64,000 nt of DNA from Duganella sp. SG902 (GTDB lineage: Bacteria > Pseudomonadota > Gammaproteobacteria > Burkholderiales > Burkholderiaceae_D): positions 310,001 to 374,000 of the forward strand of contig NZ_JABMJK010000005.1 of the NCBI RefSeq assembly GCF_013376005.1, read 5' to 3'. Within the stretch, counting starts at the first letter, position 1. Each line of letters opens with the position of its first letter. The notes beneath the pieces are model-generated. The model was given only the letters and a program-made list of their open reading frames with translations, searched no databases and was not told the DNA's origin. Positions 26,739 to 36,738 of the stretch are shown piece by piece. Both the position numbers and the translations under genes were made by a program.

Positions 26739-27671
26739 TCAATATCCCAGTGTGCGGTCGACCACGCCGGCGACCCGTTCGCCGGCTTCGGTCTTGCGAA
26801 TGTTGGCGGCGATCTGCTGCACGCTCTCGCGGCGCAAGGTCAGCGCGGAGATGTGCGGCGTGATGGTGATGCGCGGCTCCTGCCAGAACGGATGCTGCGC
26901 CGGCAACGGCTCGTTGCGGAACACGTCGAGCGTGGCGGCGGCGATGTGGCCGGACTTGATCAGCGCGAGCAAATCCGGTTCCGCGATGTGCGCGCCGCGC
27001 GCGACGTTGATGATGTACGCGCCTTCCGGCAGCTTGTTCATGTTGGTGCGGTCCATGATGTTGCTGGTGTCCGGCGTCAGCGGCAGCATGCACACCAGCA
27101 CGCGGGTGCCGCGCAGGAAGGTGTCCAGTCCATCGGGGCCGCTGAAGCACTGCACGCCGGCCATGCTTTTCTCGGTGCGGCTCCAGCCGCGCAACGGGAA
27201 GCCGAACGGCGCCAGCGCCTCCAGCACGCGCTTGCCCAGCACGCCCATGCCCAGCACGCCGATGGCGAAATCCTCCTTGTGGTGCTGGGGCAGCGGCGCC
27301 CACTGGCCGGCGCGCGCCTGCGCCTCGTATTCGTCGAAGCGGCGGAAGTAGCGCAGCACGGCGTGCGTGACGTATTCGGCCATCTGCAGCGCCATGCCGG
27401 CATCTTCAAGACGGATGATGGGGACATGCGGCGGCAGCGCATCGCCGAACTTCAGCAGCGCGTCCACGCCGGCGCCGGTGACGAAGATGGCTTTCACGGT
27501 GGCCAGTTCGGCCAGCATGGCCTCCGGCGGCGACCACACCACGGCGTAGTCGCAGGCCTGGCATTTTTCGCCGGCGTGCCAGATTTCGATTTCGGCTTCC
27601 GGCAGGTACTTGGCGAAGTCCTTGATCCACGGTTCGGTTTTGCCGTCGGCGCGGTGTAGCAAGATGCGCAT
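26739..27671 (-). CDS. ghrA: Glyoxylate/hydroxypyruvate reductase A-like dehydrogenase
   Basis: This 310-residue D-2-hydroxyacid dehydrogenase starts MRILLHRADGKTEPW. The nucleotide-binding loop is GVLGMGVLGKRV, the catalytic Arg is in NVARGAHIAEPDL, the Glu in the DVFRNEPLP segment and the His in ITPHISALTLR. The sequence is GhrA-like and is expected to reduce glyoxylate and hydroxypyruvate with NADPH. Its place between liuD and liuE is unusual for leucine catabolism and may reflect a shared promoter rather than a shared pathway. It ends 1 nt before the liuE start. Confidence 0.88.
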   Translation of the reverse strand: MRILLHRADGKTEPWIKDFAKYLPEAEIEIWHAGEKCQACDYAVVWSPPEAMLAELATVKAIFVTGAGVDALLKFGDALPPHVPIIRLEDAGMALQMAEYVTHAVLRYFRRFDEYEAQARAGQWAPLPQHHKEDFAIGVLGMGVLGKRVLEALAPFGFPLRGWSRTEKSMAGVQCFSGPDGLDTFLRGTRVLVCMLPLTPDTSNIMDRTNMNKLPEGAYIINVARGAHIAEPDLLALIKSGHIAAATLDVFRNEPLPAQHPFWQEPRITITPHISALTLRRESVQQIAANIRKTEAGERVAGVVDRTLGY

Positions 27672-27681
27672 GGGAGCTCCT

Positions 27682-29706
27682 TTACGCGGCCTTGAAGGCG
27701 AGCAGCGGCGCGCCGTCCGCCACCTGGTCGCCGACGCTGTAGAGGATGTCGTCGACCACGCCGTCATACGGTGCGGCGATGGTGTGTTCCATCTTCATCG
27801 CTTCCATGATGACGAGTGCCTCGCCCTTCTTCACTTCCTGTCCTTTGGCGGCGAGGACGGCGACCACCTTGCCCGGCATCGGCGCGGTGAGGCGGCCGCC
27901 TTCGGATTCGGTTTCGCCGGCGTGCGCCATGGGGTCGTTCCAGGCCAGCTGGTGGTGGGCGCCGTTGGCGAAGACGTGGAACACGTCGTCGTCGCGCAGG
28001 ACGGTGCCGTGCGTGGCGCTGTCGCCAAGCTTGATGCGGTAGTCGCCGCCATCGCGGGCCGTCAGCGACAGGATCTGCGGCGCGGCGGCGCCGGCGCTGA
28101 ACAGCCAATCATTGGCGCGGTAGCTCACATAGGTGTCGTAGGCCGCGTGCTCGTCGGAGAAGGCGAGTTTGCGGGCGTAGGATTGGTTCAGGCGCCAGCC
28201 GGTGGTGTGGCTCCACGGGTCGGCGGGATTGGCGCTGGCCGGGGCGGCGGCGCGCGCCTCGCCGGCCAGCAGCGCGGCGGCGGCAAGGGCCAGCGCACCG
28301 GCGGGCACGGGCTGCGCGGGTGGGAACAGCGTGTCGTGATTGCGTTCGATCAGGCCGGTGTCCAGGTCGGCGGTGGCGAAGGCCTGGCCCTCAACGAGAC
28401 GCTTCAGGAAGGCGATGTTGGAGGCAAGGCCGACGATCTGGTACTGCGACAGCGCCTGCGCCATGCGGGCCAACGCCTGCTTGCGGTCCGCGCCCCACAC
28501 GATCAGCTTCGCGATCATCGGGTCGTAGAACGGCGAGATGGCATCGCCCTCGCGCACGCCGGAGTCGATGCGCACGGCGGCTGGCGTGACGCCGGCGCCG
28601 CCCAGTTCAAACGCCACCGCGTCCGGCGTGCCGAGATGGCGCAAGGTGCCGATCGACGGCAGGAAGCCTTTTTCAGGATTCTCCGCGTAGATGCGCGCCT
28701 CGATGGCGTGGCCGTTGATGGCCAGTTCGTGCTGCTGCTTCGGCAGCGGCTCGCCGGCCGCCACGCGCAGCTGCCACTCCACCAGGTCGGTCCCGGTGAT
28801 CATCTCGGTGACCGGATGTTCGACCTGCAGGCGGGTGTTCATCTCCATGAAGTAGAACGAGCCGTCCTGATTGGCGATGAACTCCACCGTGCCGGCGCCG
28901 ACGTAGCCGACGGCGCGCGCGGCGGCCACCGCCGCCTCGCCCATCGCCGCGCGGCGCTCGGCCGGCATGCCCGGCGCCGGCGCTTCTTCGAGCACTTTCT
29001 GGTGGCGCCGCTGCACCGAGCAATCGCGCTCGAACAGATAGATGCAATTGCCCAGCGTGTCGGCAAACACCTGGATTTCAATGTGGCGCGGACGCTGGAG
29101 GTATTTCTCCGCCAGCACCTTGTCGTCACCGAAAGAACTAATCGCCTCGCGCTTGCAGGATGCCAGCGCATCCTTGAACTGCGCCGAGTTCTCCACCACG
29201 CGCATGCCCTTGCCGCCGCCGCCGGCCGACGCCTTCAGCAGCACCGGGTAGCCGATGCGGTCCGCTTCGCCGTGCAGGAAGTCCGCGTCCTGCTGATCGC
29301 CGTGATAGCCCGGCACCAGCGGCACGTTGGCCTTTTCCATCAGCTGTTTGGCGGCTGACTTGGAACCCATGGCGCGCATCGCCGATGCCGGCGGGCCAAT
29401 GAATACCAGGCCCGCTTCCGCGCAGGCTTCCGCGAACTCGGCGTTCTCCGACAGGAAGCCGTAGCCGGGGTGGATGGCTTGCGCGCCGGTGGCCTTGGCT
29501 ACGGCGATGATCTTGTCGCCGCAGAGATAGCTGTCCTTGGCGGCGGCAGGGCCGATCAGCACCGCCTCGTCGCAGACGGCGACGTGCCGGGCGTTGGCGT
29601 CCGCTTCGGAGTATACGGCCACGGTCTTGATGCCCATGCGGCGAGCGGTAGCGGCCACACGGCAGGCGATTTCACCACGATTGGCGATCAGAATTTTTGT
29701 AAACAT
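27682..29706 (-). CDS. liuD: Methylcrotonyl-CoA carboxylase biotin-containing alpha subunit
   Basis: The 674-residue subunit has a biotin carboxylase domain (ANRGEIACRV start, ATP-grasp GGGGKGMRVV, HIEIQVFAD, EMNTRLQVEHPVTEM; residues 1-450), a middle BT-type region (about 460-590), and a C-terminal biotinyl domain with the lysine K638 in MEAMKMEH. Together with the beta subunit at 35018 it carboxylates 3-methylcrotonyl-CoA. The two subunits are normally adjacent or separated only by liuC; here bioAFDB lies between them. A palindromic repeat sits between bioB and this gene, so a separate promoter is possible. Confidence 0.95.
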   Translation of the reverse strand: MFTKILIANRGEIACRVAATARRMGIKTVAVYSEADANARHVAVCDEAVLIGPAAAKDSYLCGDKIIAVAKATGAQAIHPGYGFLSENAEFAEACAEAGLVFIGPPASAMRAMGSKSAAKQLMEKANVPLVPGYHGDQQDADFLHGEADRIGYPVLLKASAGGGGKGMRVVENSAQFKDALASCKREAISSFGDDKVLAEKYLQRPRHIEIQVFADTLGNCIYLFERDCSVQRRHQKVLEEAPAPGMPAERRAAMGEAAVAAARAVGYVGAGTVEFIANQDGSFYFMEMNTRLQVEHPVTEMITGTDLVEWQLRVAAGEPLPKQQHELAINGHAIEARIYAENPEKGFLPSIGTLRHLGTPDAVAFELGGAGVTPAAVRIDSGVREGDAISPFYDPMIAKLIVWGADRKQALARMAQALSQYQIVGLASNIAFLKRLVEGQAFATADLDTGLIERNHDTLFPPAQPVPAGALALAAAALLAGEARAAAPASANPADPWSHTTGWRLNQSYARKLAFSDEHAAYDTYVSYRANDWLFSAGAAAPQILSLTARDGGDYRIKLGDSATHGTVLRDDDVFHVFANGAHHQLAWNDPMAHAGETESEGGRLTAPMPGKVVAVLAAKGQEVKKGEALVIMEAMKMEHTIAAPYDGVVDDILYSVGDQVADGAPLLAFKAA

Positions 29707-29753
29707 CGTCTCTCTCTTTGCGGCTTATGGCCGGAAGTTTTTTTGTAATCGCG

Positions 29754-29850
29754 ACGTCATTCCCGCGAAGGTGGGACGGTCCGCCGCTGCGGTCCATGCT
29801 GAGCATGCGTTTAAGCGTTCCATGGGTTCCCGCCTTCGCGGGAACGACGG
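29754..29850. repeat. Inverted palindrome pair, CATTCCCGCGAAGG family
   Basis: The left half CGTCATTCCCGCGAAGG (29754 on) is the near-complement of the right half ending CGCGGGAACGACGG (29850). Between them are GGTCCATGCTGAGCATGCG and GTTCCATGGG, features also found in the repeats at 55623-56058 and 60898-60977. It occupies the liuD-bioB gap and ends 1 nt before the bioB stop. Confidence 0.8.
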
Positions 29851-29851
29851 G

Positions 29852-30898
29852 TTAACAGCCGCAGCTTTCTTTTTGTACCGATTCCAGTACTGCGCCGCGC
29901 GTGCGCAAGCCCAGTTTCTCCAGCAGCGCGCGGTCGTCATTGGCTTCCGGGTTATCGGTGGTCAGCAGCTTGTCGCCGTAGAAGATCGAGTTGGCGCCGG
30001 CCAGGAAGCACATCGCCTGCACCGCTTCGCCCAGCTGGCGGCGGCCCGCCGACAGACGCACGCGCGCCTTCGGCATGGTGATGCGCGCAATCGCGATGGT
30101 GCGCACGAACTCGAACGGATCCAGCGGATCCAGGCCATACAGCGGCGTGCCTTCCACCTGCACCAGGTGGTTGATCGGCACCGATTCCGGATACGGATTC
30201 AGGTTTGCCAACTGCGCGATCAGGCCGGCGCGCTGCTCGCGCGATTCGCCCATGCCGACGATGCCGCCGCAGCAGACCTTCAGGCCCGCTTCGCGCACGT
30301 GGCCCAGCGTGTCCAGGCGGTCCTGGTACTCGCGGGTCGAGATCACGTTGTCGTAGAACTCGGGCGCGGTGTCCAGGTTGTGGTTGTAGTAATCGAGGCC
30401 GGCGTCCTTCAGACGCTGCGCCTGATGCTCTTCCAGCATGCCCAGCGTGGCGCAGGTTTCCAGGCCCAGCGCCTTCACCGAGCGCACCATCTCTTCGACC
30501 TTGTCCATGTCGCGGTCTTTTGGACTGCGCCATGCGGCGCCCATGCAGAAGCGGGTCGCGCCGTTGTCCTTGGCCTGTTTGGCCGCGTCCAGCACGGTGT
30601 CGATGTCGAGGATCTTCTTGGCTTCCACGCCGGTGTCGTAGCGCGCCGCCTGTGGGCAGTAGCCGCAGTCTTCCTCGCAGCCGCCGGTCTTGATCGACAA
30701 CAGCGTGGCCAGTTCCACGTCGCCATCCGGGAAGTTGGCGCGGTGGACTTGCTGGGCCTTGAACAGCAGGTCGTTGAACGGCAGGTCAAACAACGCCAGC
30801 ACTTCTTCGCGCGGCCAGGTGGACGCCGCAGGCTGGATCGGCGCGGTCGGGCGGTGCAGTGAAACGACCTTTGGTTCTTGCAGGGTGTTCTCGGACAT
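29852..30898 (-). CDS. bioB: Biotin synthase BioB (radical SAM)
   Basis: BioB inserts sulfur into dethiobiotin. The start is taken at MSENTLQEP (30898), though an ATG 21 nt upstream is in frame. The 348-residue protein has the radical SAM cysteines C74, C78 and C81 ([10 protein letters not shown]), the YYNHNLDT segment, and conserved cysteines and arginine for the second cluster ([21 protein letters not shown]). It ends CGC. Last gene of bioAFDB. Its product matures the cofactor used by the carboxylase LiuD encoded next to it. Confidence 0.97.
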   Translation of the reverse strand: MSENTLQEPKVVSLHRPTAPIQPAASTWPREEVLALFDLPFNDLLFKAQQVHRANFPDGDVELATLLSIKTGGCEEDCGYCPQAARYDTGVEAKKILDIDTVLDAAKQAKDNGATRFCMGAAWRSPKDRDMDKVEEMVRSVKALGLETCATLGMLEEHQAQRLKDAGLDYYNHNLDTAPEFYDNVISTREYQDRLDTLGHVREAGLKVCCGGIVGMGESREQRAGLIAQLANLNPYPESVPINHLVQVEGTPLYGLDPLDPFEFVRTIAIARITMPKARVRLSAGRRQLGEAVQAMCFLAGANSIFYGDKLLTTDNPEANDDRALLEKLGLRTRGAVLESVQKESCGC

Positions 30899-30915
30899 CT
30901 TGGTTCCTTCTTCGT

Positions 30916-31692
30916 TCAAATTGCGTTTGGCAGCGGCCAGTTGGGCAGCTGCGTAAAATCGATATATTCGGCCGCCGCCTCGGCGGTGGGCTCGTCCAGG
31001 CGCGGCACGCGGCCGAGGAATGGCGCGGGGATGCGCTGCTCCAGCGCTACCACGTTTTCATCGGCAAAAGCCATGTCGTCCTGCGTTTCGTTTGCCACCC
31101 AACCGACCAGCTTCAGGCCGCGCGACAAAATCGCTTCCACCGTCAGCAGCGCGTGGCTGATGCAGCCGAGGCGCAGCCCGACCACCAGCACCACCGGCAG
31201 CGCCAGTTGCTCGGCCAGGTCGGCGGTGTCGAATTCGTCGTTCAGCGGCACACGGAAGCCGCCCACGCCCTCCACCACCACCGCATCCGAAGCGGCGTTG
31301 ATCTCGACGTAGGCCGCCAGGATCGGCACCGGTGAAATGGTGATGCCTTCCAGCTCGGCGGCGATGTGCGGCGCGGCTGGCTCCTTTAGCAGGAATGGCG
31401 TGGTGATCGACTGCAGCAGGTGCACATTGCCGGCGGCGGCCAGGCGGTCGCAGTCGTCGTTGTGCCATTTGCCGTCCGCGCCCAGTTCCGCGCCGGCGGC
31501 CACCGGTTTCATGCCGCAGGCGCGCACGCCGCTTTCCACCAGCGCGTGCAGCATGGCGGACGACACCAGCGTCTTGCCAATTTCGGTATCGGTGCCGGTG
31601 ACAAAGCAGTTGAAGCGCGGCGGCACGCCGCTGGCCGCCGCCGTCGCTTGCGTTTGTGGAGCGACTGCTAACACAAGATCGTCCAGGCTCAT
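30916..31692 (-). CDS. bioD: Dethiobiotin synthetase BioD
   Basis: BioD closes the ureido ring of dethiobiotin using ATP and carbon dioxide. The 258-residue protein has the P-loop GTDTEIGKT (about residues 33-41), MKPVAAG, and the [12 protein letters not shown] segment typical of the family. The start is at 31692, where its ATG overlaps the bioF stop by 4 nt; a longer frame is the complement-free run-on into bioF and is not real. An N-terminal extension of about 25 residues before the P-loop domain is longer than in E. coli. Confidence 0.95.
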   Translation of the reverse strand: MSLDDLVLAVAPQTQATAAASGVPPRFNCFVTGTDTEIGKTLVSSAMLHALVESGVRACGMKPVAAGAELGADGKWHNDDCDRLAAAGNVHLLQSITTPFLLKEPAAPHIAAELEGITISPVPILAAYVEINAASDAVVVEGVGGFRVPLNDEFDTADLAEQLALPVVLVVGLRLGCISHALLTVEAILSRGLKLVGWVANETQDDMAFADENVVALEQRIPAPFLGRVPRLDEPTAEAAAEYIDFTQLPNWPLPNAI

Positions 31693-32879
31693 TTCAGCTC
31701 CTTTTCCAATGCATTGAGCGCGCCTATCAATTTTGCGACGTCCATGCTGTTGTGTGCCGCCGACAGCGTGACACGCAGGCGCGCGGTTCCGGGCGCCACG
31801 GTGGGCGGGCGGATCGCGCCGACCCACAGGCCTTGCTCGTACAAAGCCGCGCCGGCGCGCATGGTTTCAGCATTATCGCCGATCAGGACCGGCTGGATCG
31901 CCGTCTTCGAGGGCAGGCGCCGCCAGCGCTCCAGGCGCAGGCCATCGTCCAATTGTGCCACCAATGCCTGCAAATGTGCGCGCCGCGTGACGCCTTCGTC
32001 GCCTTCCAGCAGATCGAGGCTGGTCAGCAGGGCGTGCGCCAGCGCCGGCGGCGTGGCGGTGGTGAAGATGTACGGACGGGCTTTCTGGATCAGTGTCTCG
32101 ATCACGGTTTCATGCGCGGCGACGAAGGCGCCGCCCACGCCGGCCGCCTTGCCGAGGGTGCCCATGTAGACCAGGTAGGGCGAGCGCAGGTTGAAGTGCT
32201 CCAGCGCGCCGTGGCCCTTGTCGCCCAGCGTGCCGAAGCCATGGGCGTCGTCCACCACCAGCCAGGCGTTGTACTGTTCGCACAGGGCCAGGATTTGCGG
32301 CAGCGGCGCGAGGTTACCGTCCATGCTGAACACGCTGTCGGTGACCACCACCTTGGTGTCGGCCTGGCTGGCTTTGAGCAGGTCCTCCAGCGCTTGCAGG
32401 TCGGCGTGCGGATACACATGGGCTTTCACGCGCGACAGGCGCACGCCGTCGATCAGCGAGGCGTGGTTCAACTGCTCCGAGAAGATCTCCGCTTGCTTGT
32501 CACCGGCGGTGAGGCCGGTGATGACGGCCAGGTTGGCCATGTATCCGGTGCAGAAGCTGATCGCGCGCGGCGCTTCCAGATGGGCGCCGACGAATTGCGC
32601 CAGGCGCTCCTCCAGCATCGCATGGGCGCGCACATGGCCGCTGATGAGGTGCGAGGCGCCGCTGCCGACGCCGTAGATGGCCGCGCCCTCTTGCAGCGCG
32701 AGCTTGATCATGCGGTGGTTGGCGAGGCCGAGGTAGTCGTTGCTGCAGAAGGCCAGCAGCTCGCGGCCGTCCACGCTCACGCGCGGGCCGCACGGCGTAT
32801 CGACGGTGCGGCGCTTGCGGATCAGCTGTTGATCGTCCAGCGCCTGCAACTGCTGGTTGAGGCGTTTGAGCAGTTCCAT
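31689..32879 (-). CDS. bioF: 8-Amino-7-oxononanoate synthase BioF
   Basis: BioF condenses pimeloyl-ACP/CoA with alanine. This 396-residue PLP enzyme has CSNDYLGLANH, the GSGASHLISGH loop, DDAHGFGTLG, and the PLP-binding lysine K244 in YMGTLGKAAG. It lies 2 nt after bioA and overlaps bioD by 4 nt, consistent with tight operon coupling. No bioC or bioH gene is adjacent, so pimeloyl synthesis must be encoded elsewhere. Confidence 0.97.
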   Translation of the reverse strand: MELLKRLNQQLQALDDQQLIRKRRTVDTPCGPRVSVDGRELLAFCSNDYLGLANHRMIKLALQEGAAIYGVGSGASHLISGHVRAHAMLEERLAQFVGAHLEAPRAISFCTGYMANLAVITGLTAGDKQAEIFSEQLNHASLIDGVRLSRVKAHVYPHADLQALEDLLKASQADTKVVVTDSVFSMDGNLAPLPQILALCEQYNAWLVVDDAHGFGTLGDKGHGALEHFNLRSPYLVYMGTLGKAAGVGGAFVAAHETVIETLIQKARPYIFTTATPPALAHALLTSLDLLEGDEGVTRRAHLQALVAQLDDGLRLERWRRLPSKTAIQPVLIGDNAETMRAGAALYEQGLWVGAIRPPTVAPGTARLRVTLSAAHNSMDVAKLIGALNALEKELK

Positions 32880-32881
32880 CG

Positions 32882-34210
32882 TCAGCCCGCCATCACTTGG
32901 TTGAACACGGCCAGCGTGTTGGCGGCCAGGCCGTCGATCTCCTCGTCGCTGAGGATGTACGGCGGCATCATGTAGACGGTGGCGCCGATGGGGCGCATCA
33001 GCAGTTCATGCTCGGTGGCGGTGGCGAAGAAGCGGCGCGAGAAGTCCTTCGGCGCGTCGATGGCGTCGAAGGCCCAGATCATGCCGCGCTGGCGGAAGTG
33101 GCGTACTTGTTCGTGCCGCGCCAGCGGCTGCAGGGCTTGCGTCAGCCGCTCGGCTTTCACGCGGTTGGCGTTCAGCACATCGTCCTCTTCGAAGATTTGC
33201 AGCGTCGCCAGGGCGGCGCGGCAGGCCAGCGGGTTGCCGGTGTAGGAGTGCGAATGCAGGAAACCGCGCGTGACGTCGTCGCTGTAGAAGGCCTGATAAA
33301 TTTCGTCGCGCGTCATCACCAGCGACAGCGGCAGGTAGCCGCCGCTGATGCCCTTCGACAGGCACAGGAAGTCCGGCCACACGCCAGCTTGTTCGCAGGC
33401 GAAGAAGGTGCCGGTGCGGCCGCAGCCGACCGCGATTTCGTCCAGGATCAGGTGTACGTTGTGCTGGTCGCACAGGGCGCGCACCAGTTGCAGGTAAAGC
33501 GGATCATGCATCGCCATGCCGGTGGCGCATTGAACCAGCGGCTCGATGATGATGGCGGCGATTTTGTCGCCGCGTTCCGTGAACAGGCGTTCGACGTCGA
33601 CGGCGGCGCGGCGGGCCACGTCTTGCGCGGTCTCGCCTTCTCGCGCAGCGCGGGCGTCCGGCGACATCACGGTTTGCGAGGCGCGCAACAGCGGGCCGTA
33701 GGCGTCCTTGAACAGCGCGACATCGGTCACGGCCAGCGCGCCGATGGTCTCGCCGTGGTAGCTGCCCTTGAGGCAGACGAATTCCCGCTTGTCCGCGTGG
33801 CCATTGTTGCGCCACGAGTGGAAGCTCATCTTGAGCGCGATTTCGACGGCGGAGGCGCCATCGCTGGCGTAAAAGCTGTGGCCCAGCACATGTCCGGTCA
33901 GCGCCGACAGCTTCTCCGACAGCTCGATCACCGGTTCATGCGTGAAGCCGGCGAGCATGGCGTGTTCCAGCGTGTCCAGCTGGTCCTTCAGCGCCGCGTT
34001 GATGCGCGGGTTGGCGTGGCCGAACAGGTTCACCCACCACGAGCTGATGGCGTCGAGGTAGCGGCGGCCGTCATGGTCGTACAGCCATGCGCCCTTGCCC
34101 CGGCTGACCGGGATCAGCGGGACTGTTTCGTGATGCTGCATCTGGGTGCACGGATGCCACACGCTTCGCAAGCTGCGCGCCACCCAGTCGCTTTGTTTAT
34201 TCAATTCCAA
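32882..34210 (-). CDS. bioA: Adenosylmethionine-8-amino-7-oxononanoate aminotransferase BioA
   Basis: BioA converts 8-amino-7-oxononanoate to diaminopelargonate with S-adenosylmethionine as amino donor. The 442-residue protein has VWHPCTQMQHHE, DAISSWWVNLFGHANPRIN, YHGETIGALAVTD, LILDEIAVGCGRTG and the PLP lysine K286 in LSKGISGGYLP. These N-terminal motifs distinguish BioA from other class III transaminases. First gene of bioAFDB, starting 10 nt after the liuC stop, so it is probably read from the liuBC transcript. Confidence 0.97.
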   Translation of the reverse strand: MELNKQSDWVARSLRSVWHPCTQMQHHETVPLIPVSRGKGAWLYDHDGRRYLDAISSWWVNLFGHANPRINAALKDQLDTLEHAMLAGFTHEPVIELSEKLSALTGHVLGHSFYASDGASAVEIALKMSFHSWRNNGHADKREFVCLKGSYHGETIGALAVTDVALFKDAYGPLLRASQTVMSPDARAAREGETAQDVARRAAVDVERLFTERGDKIAAIIIEPLVQCATGMAMHDPLYLQLVRALCDQHNVHLILDEIAVGCGRTGTFFACEQAGVWPDFLCLSKGISGGYLPLSLVMTRDEIYQAFYSDDVTRGFLHSHSYTGNPLACRAALATLQIFEEDDVLNANRVKAERLTQALQPLARHEQVRHFRQRGMIWAFDAIDAPKDFSRRFFATATEHELLMRPIGATVYMMPPYILSDEEIDGLAANTLAVFNQVMAG

Positions 34211-34220
34211 AACTGCTCCA

Positions 34221-35006
34221 TTAATTCAACCAGGCTGGCTTTCTCTTCTCCAGGAAGGAAGCCACACCTTCGCGCCCTTGGTCCGAGGCGCGGATTTGCG
34301 CGATGCGCTCGGCCGTTTCGGCCAGCAGCGCGTCGTTGACCACCTGCCCGACCACCTCACGCACCAGCACTTTGGCTTGGTGGACGGCGTCCGGGCTGTT
34401 GTTGACCAGCGCTTTGACGATCTCCGCCACCTTCGCATCCAGCGCGTCGGCGGAAACCACTTCGTGCGCAAAGCCGATGCGCAGCGCTTCCCGCGCGCCG
34501 AATCGCTCGGCGGTGAGGAAGTAGCGGCGCGAGGCGTTTTCACCCATGGCCTTGATCACGTAAGGCGAAATGGTCGCGGGGATCAGCCCCAGTTTCACTT
34601 CGCTCAGGCAGAAATTGGCCTCCTCCACCGCGACGATGATGTCGCACGCGGCCACGAGGCCCATGCCGCCGGCGTAGCAATCGCCCTGCACCCTGGCCAC
34701 CACGGGCTTGGGACACAGGTAGATGGTGCGCAGCATCTCCGCCAGTTGCAGAGCGTCGGCATGGTTTTCGGCGTGCGTGTAGCCCGCCATTTTTTTCATC
34801 CAGTTCAAATCGGCGCCGGCGCAGAACGCCGGTCCGTTCGCCGCCAGCACAATGGCGCGCAGGTCGGCATCATCACCTAGTTCACTGAAGGCCTGCTTAA
34901 TCTCGGCGATGGTGGTTTCGTTAAAAGCGTTGCGCACGTCCGGACGGTTCAGCGTGACGGTGGCGACGTGGCCTTCGCGGGCGATGGTGAGGGTGGTGTA
35001 GTTCAT
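34221..35006 (-). CDS. liuC: Methylglutaconyl-CoA hydratase (enoyl-CoA hydratase family)
   Basis: This 261-residue crotonase-fold protein starts MNYTTLTIAREGHVATVTLNRPDVRNAFN. The oxyanion-hole segments are AFCAGADLNWMKKMAGY and DCYAGGMGLVAACDI, and the catalytic Glu region is FCLSEVKLGLIPATISPYV. It hydrates 3-methylglutaconyl-CoA to HMG-CoA between the carboxylase and the lyase. It follows liuB by 11 nt and precedes bioA by 10 nt. Function is assigned from family and from its place beside both carboxylase subunits. Confidence 0.93.
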   Translation of the reverse strand: MNYTTLTIAREGHVATVTLNRPDVRNAFNETTIAEIKQAFSELGDDADLRAIVLAANGPAFCAGADLNWMKKMAGYTHAENHADALQLAEMLRTIYLCPKPVVARVQGDCYAGGMGLVAACDIIVAVEEANFCLSEVKLGLIPATISPYVIKAMGENASRRYFLTAERFGAREALRIGFAHEVVSADALDAKVAEIVKALVNNSPDAVHQAKVLVREVVGQVVNDALLAETAERIAQIRASDQGREGVASFLEKRKPAWLN

Positions 35007-35017
35007 CTCGTCGCTCC

Positions 35018-36625
35018 TCACATGCGGAACACGCCGAACCTGGTGTCCTCGATTTCCGCGTTCAGCGCGGCGGACAGGCCGAGGCCCAGCACCATGCGCG
35101 TGTCGGCCGGATCGATGACGCCGTCGTCCCACAGGCGCGCGGTGGCGTAGTAGGGGTGGCCCTGATGCTCGTACTGCTCCTTGATCGGCTGCTTGAACGC
35201 GGCCTCCTCCTCGGCCGACCACGCGCCGCCCTTGGCTTCGATGCCATCGCGCTTGACGGTGGCCAGCACGGACGCCGCCTGGTCGCCGCCCATCACCGAG
35301 ATGCGGGCGTTGGGCCACATCCACATGAAGCGCGGCGAGAACGCCCGGCCGCACATGCCATAGTTGCCGGCGCCGAAGCTGCCGCCAATGATGACGGTGA
35401 ACTTCGGCACCTTGGCCGTCGCCACGGCGGTCACCATCTTGGCGCCGTTGCGGGCGATGCCTTCGTTCTCGTACTTGCGGCCGACCATGAAGCCGGTGAT
35501 ATTTTGCAGGAACACCAGCGGGATCTTGCGCTGCGCGCACAGCTCGATGAAGTGAGTGCCCTTCAGCGCCGACTCCGAGAACAGGATGCCGTTGTTGGCG
35601 ATGATGCCGACCTTCATGCCGAAGATGTGGGCGAAGCCGCACACCAGCGTGGTGCCGTAGCGCGCCTTGAATTCATCGAACTCGCTGCCGTCGACGATGC
35701 GGGCGATCACCTCGCGCACATCGAAAGGCTTGCGGGTGTCGACCGGGATCACGCCATATAGCTCTTGCGCCGCGTACTTCGGCTCCACCGCCTCGCGCAA
35801 CGCGCCCTGTTGCGGCTTGGTGCGGTTCAGATTCGAGACGATGGTGCGCGCGAGCGACAACGCATGCAAATCGTTCTGCGCCAGATGATCGGCCACGCCG
35901 GACAGGCGCGTGTGCACGTCGCCGCCGCCCAGGTCTTCCGCCGTCACCACCTCGCCGGTGGCCGCCTTCACCAGCGGCGGGCCGCCGAGGAAGATGGTGC
36001 CCTGCTCCTTGACGATGATCGATTCGTCGCTCATGGCCGGCACATAGGCGCCGCCGGCGGTGCAGGAGCCCATCACCACCGCGATTTGCGGAATGCCCTT
36101 GGCCGACAGGTTGGCCTGGTTGTAGAAGATGCGGCCGAAGTGATCGCGGTCGGGGAACACGTCATCCTGGTTGGGCAGGTTGGCGCCGCCCGAGTCCACC
36201 AGATAGATGCAGGGCAGGTTGTTCTGGTCGGCGATCTCCTGCGCGCGCAGGTGCTTCTTGACCGTCATCGGATAATAGGTGCCGCCCTTGACGGTGGCGT
36301 CGTTACAGACGATCACGCACTCCTGCCCGGCCACGCGGCCGATGCCGGTGATGATGCCGGCGGCGGGCGCGGCGTCGTCGTACATGTCGTAGGCGGCCAT
36401 TTGCGACAGTTCGAGGAACGGCGTGCCGGGATCGAGCAGCATTTGCACGCGGTCGCGCGGCAACAGCTTGCCGCGGGCGACGTGCTTGGCCGAGGCCGCC
36501 TCACCGCCGCCGAGGGCGATCTTAGCGACCTTGTCGCGTAAATCGTCGACCACGGCCTGCATGGCGGCCGCGTTGGCCTTGAAATCCTCGCTACGAGGGT
36601 TGAGCTTGCTTTCGATCTGCGGCAT
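35018..36625 (-). CDS. liuB: Methylcrotonyl-CoA carboxylase carboxyltransferase beta subunit
   Basis: This 535-residue subunit starts [15 protein letters not shown] (36625; SD-like AAAAGGAAAAG upstream). It has the two crotonase-like carboxyltransferase halves with [38 protein letters not shown], and [39 protein letters not shown], all standard for methylcrotonyl/geranyl-CoA carboxylases. Its partner is LiuD at 27682. Upstream lies long palindrome C and then ychJ, which contains a LiuR-like operator. Confidence 0.96.
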   Translation of the reverse strand: MPQIESKLNPRSEDFKANAAAMQAVVDDLRDKVAKIALGGGEAASAKHVARGKLLPRDRVQMLLDPGTPFLELSQMAAYDMYDDAAPAAGIITGIGRVAGQECVIVCNDATVKGGTYYPMTVKKHLRAQEIADQNNLPCIYLVDSGGANLPNQDDVFPDRDHFGRIFYNQANLSAKGIPQIAVVMGSCTAGGAYVPAMSDESIIVKEQGTIFLGGPPLVKAATGEVVTAEDLGGGDVHTRLSGVADHLAQNDLHALSLARTIVSNLNRTKPQQGALREAVEPKYAAQELYGVIPVDTRKPFDVREVIARIVDGSEFDEFKARYGTTLVCGFAHIFGMKVGIIANNGILFSESALKGTHFIELCAQRKIPLVFLQNITGFMVGRKYENEGIARNGAKMVTAVATAKVPKFTVIIGGSFGAGNYGMCGRAFSPRFMWMWPNARISVMGGDQAASVLATVKRDGIEAKGGAWSAEEEAAFKQPIKEQYEHQGHPYYATARLWDDGVIDPADTRMVLGLGLSAALNAEIEDTRFGVFRM

Positions 36626-36642
36626 TGCTTTTCCTTTTCTCG

Positions 36643-36729
36643 TCGGGGTCAGCTCTGACATTCGGACATTGCGGAACTAATCCATTTCAAAAAAGTTCCC
36701 TGATGTCCGAATGTCAGAGCTGACCCCGA
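36643..36729. repeat. Long inverted repeat, GGGGTCAG family (copy C)
   Basis: Perfect 27-bp arms (36643-36669 and 36703-36729) plus a shorter inner GGAACT/AGTTCC match. The outer end reads TCGGGGTCAGCTCTGACAT and the inner ATTCGGACA is shared with copy A. It lies in the liuB leader between ychJ and liuB, so any transcript arising in ychJ must pass this hairpin. Confidence 0.88.
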
Positions 36730-36738
36730 ATTAATCAT

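Noticed and set aside
27610..29358. A 582-codon plus-strand open frame opposite liuD
   Set aside because: It is the complement of the carboxylase alpha subunit and is compositionally biased; not a gene.
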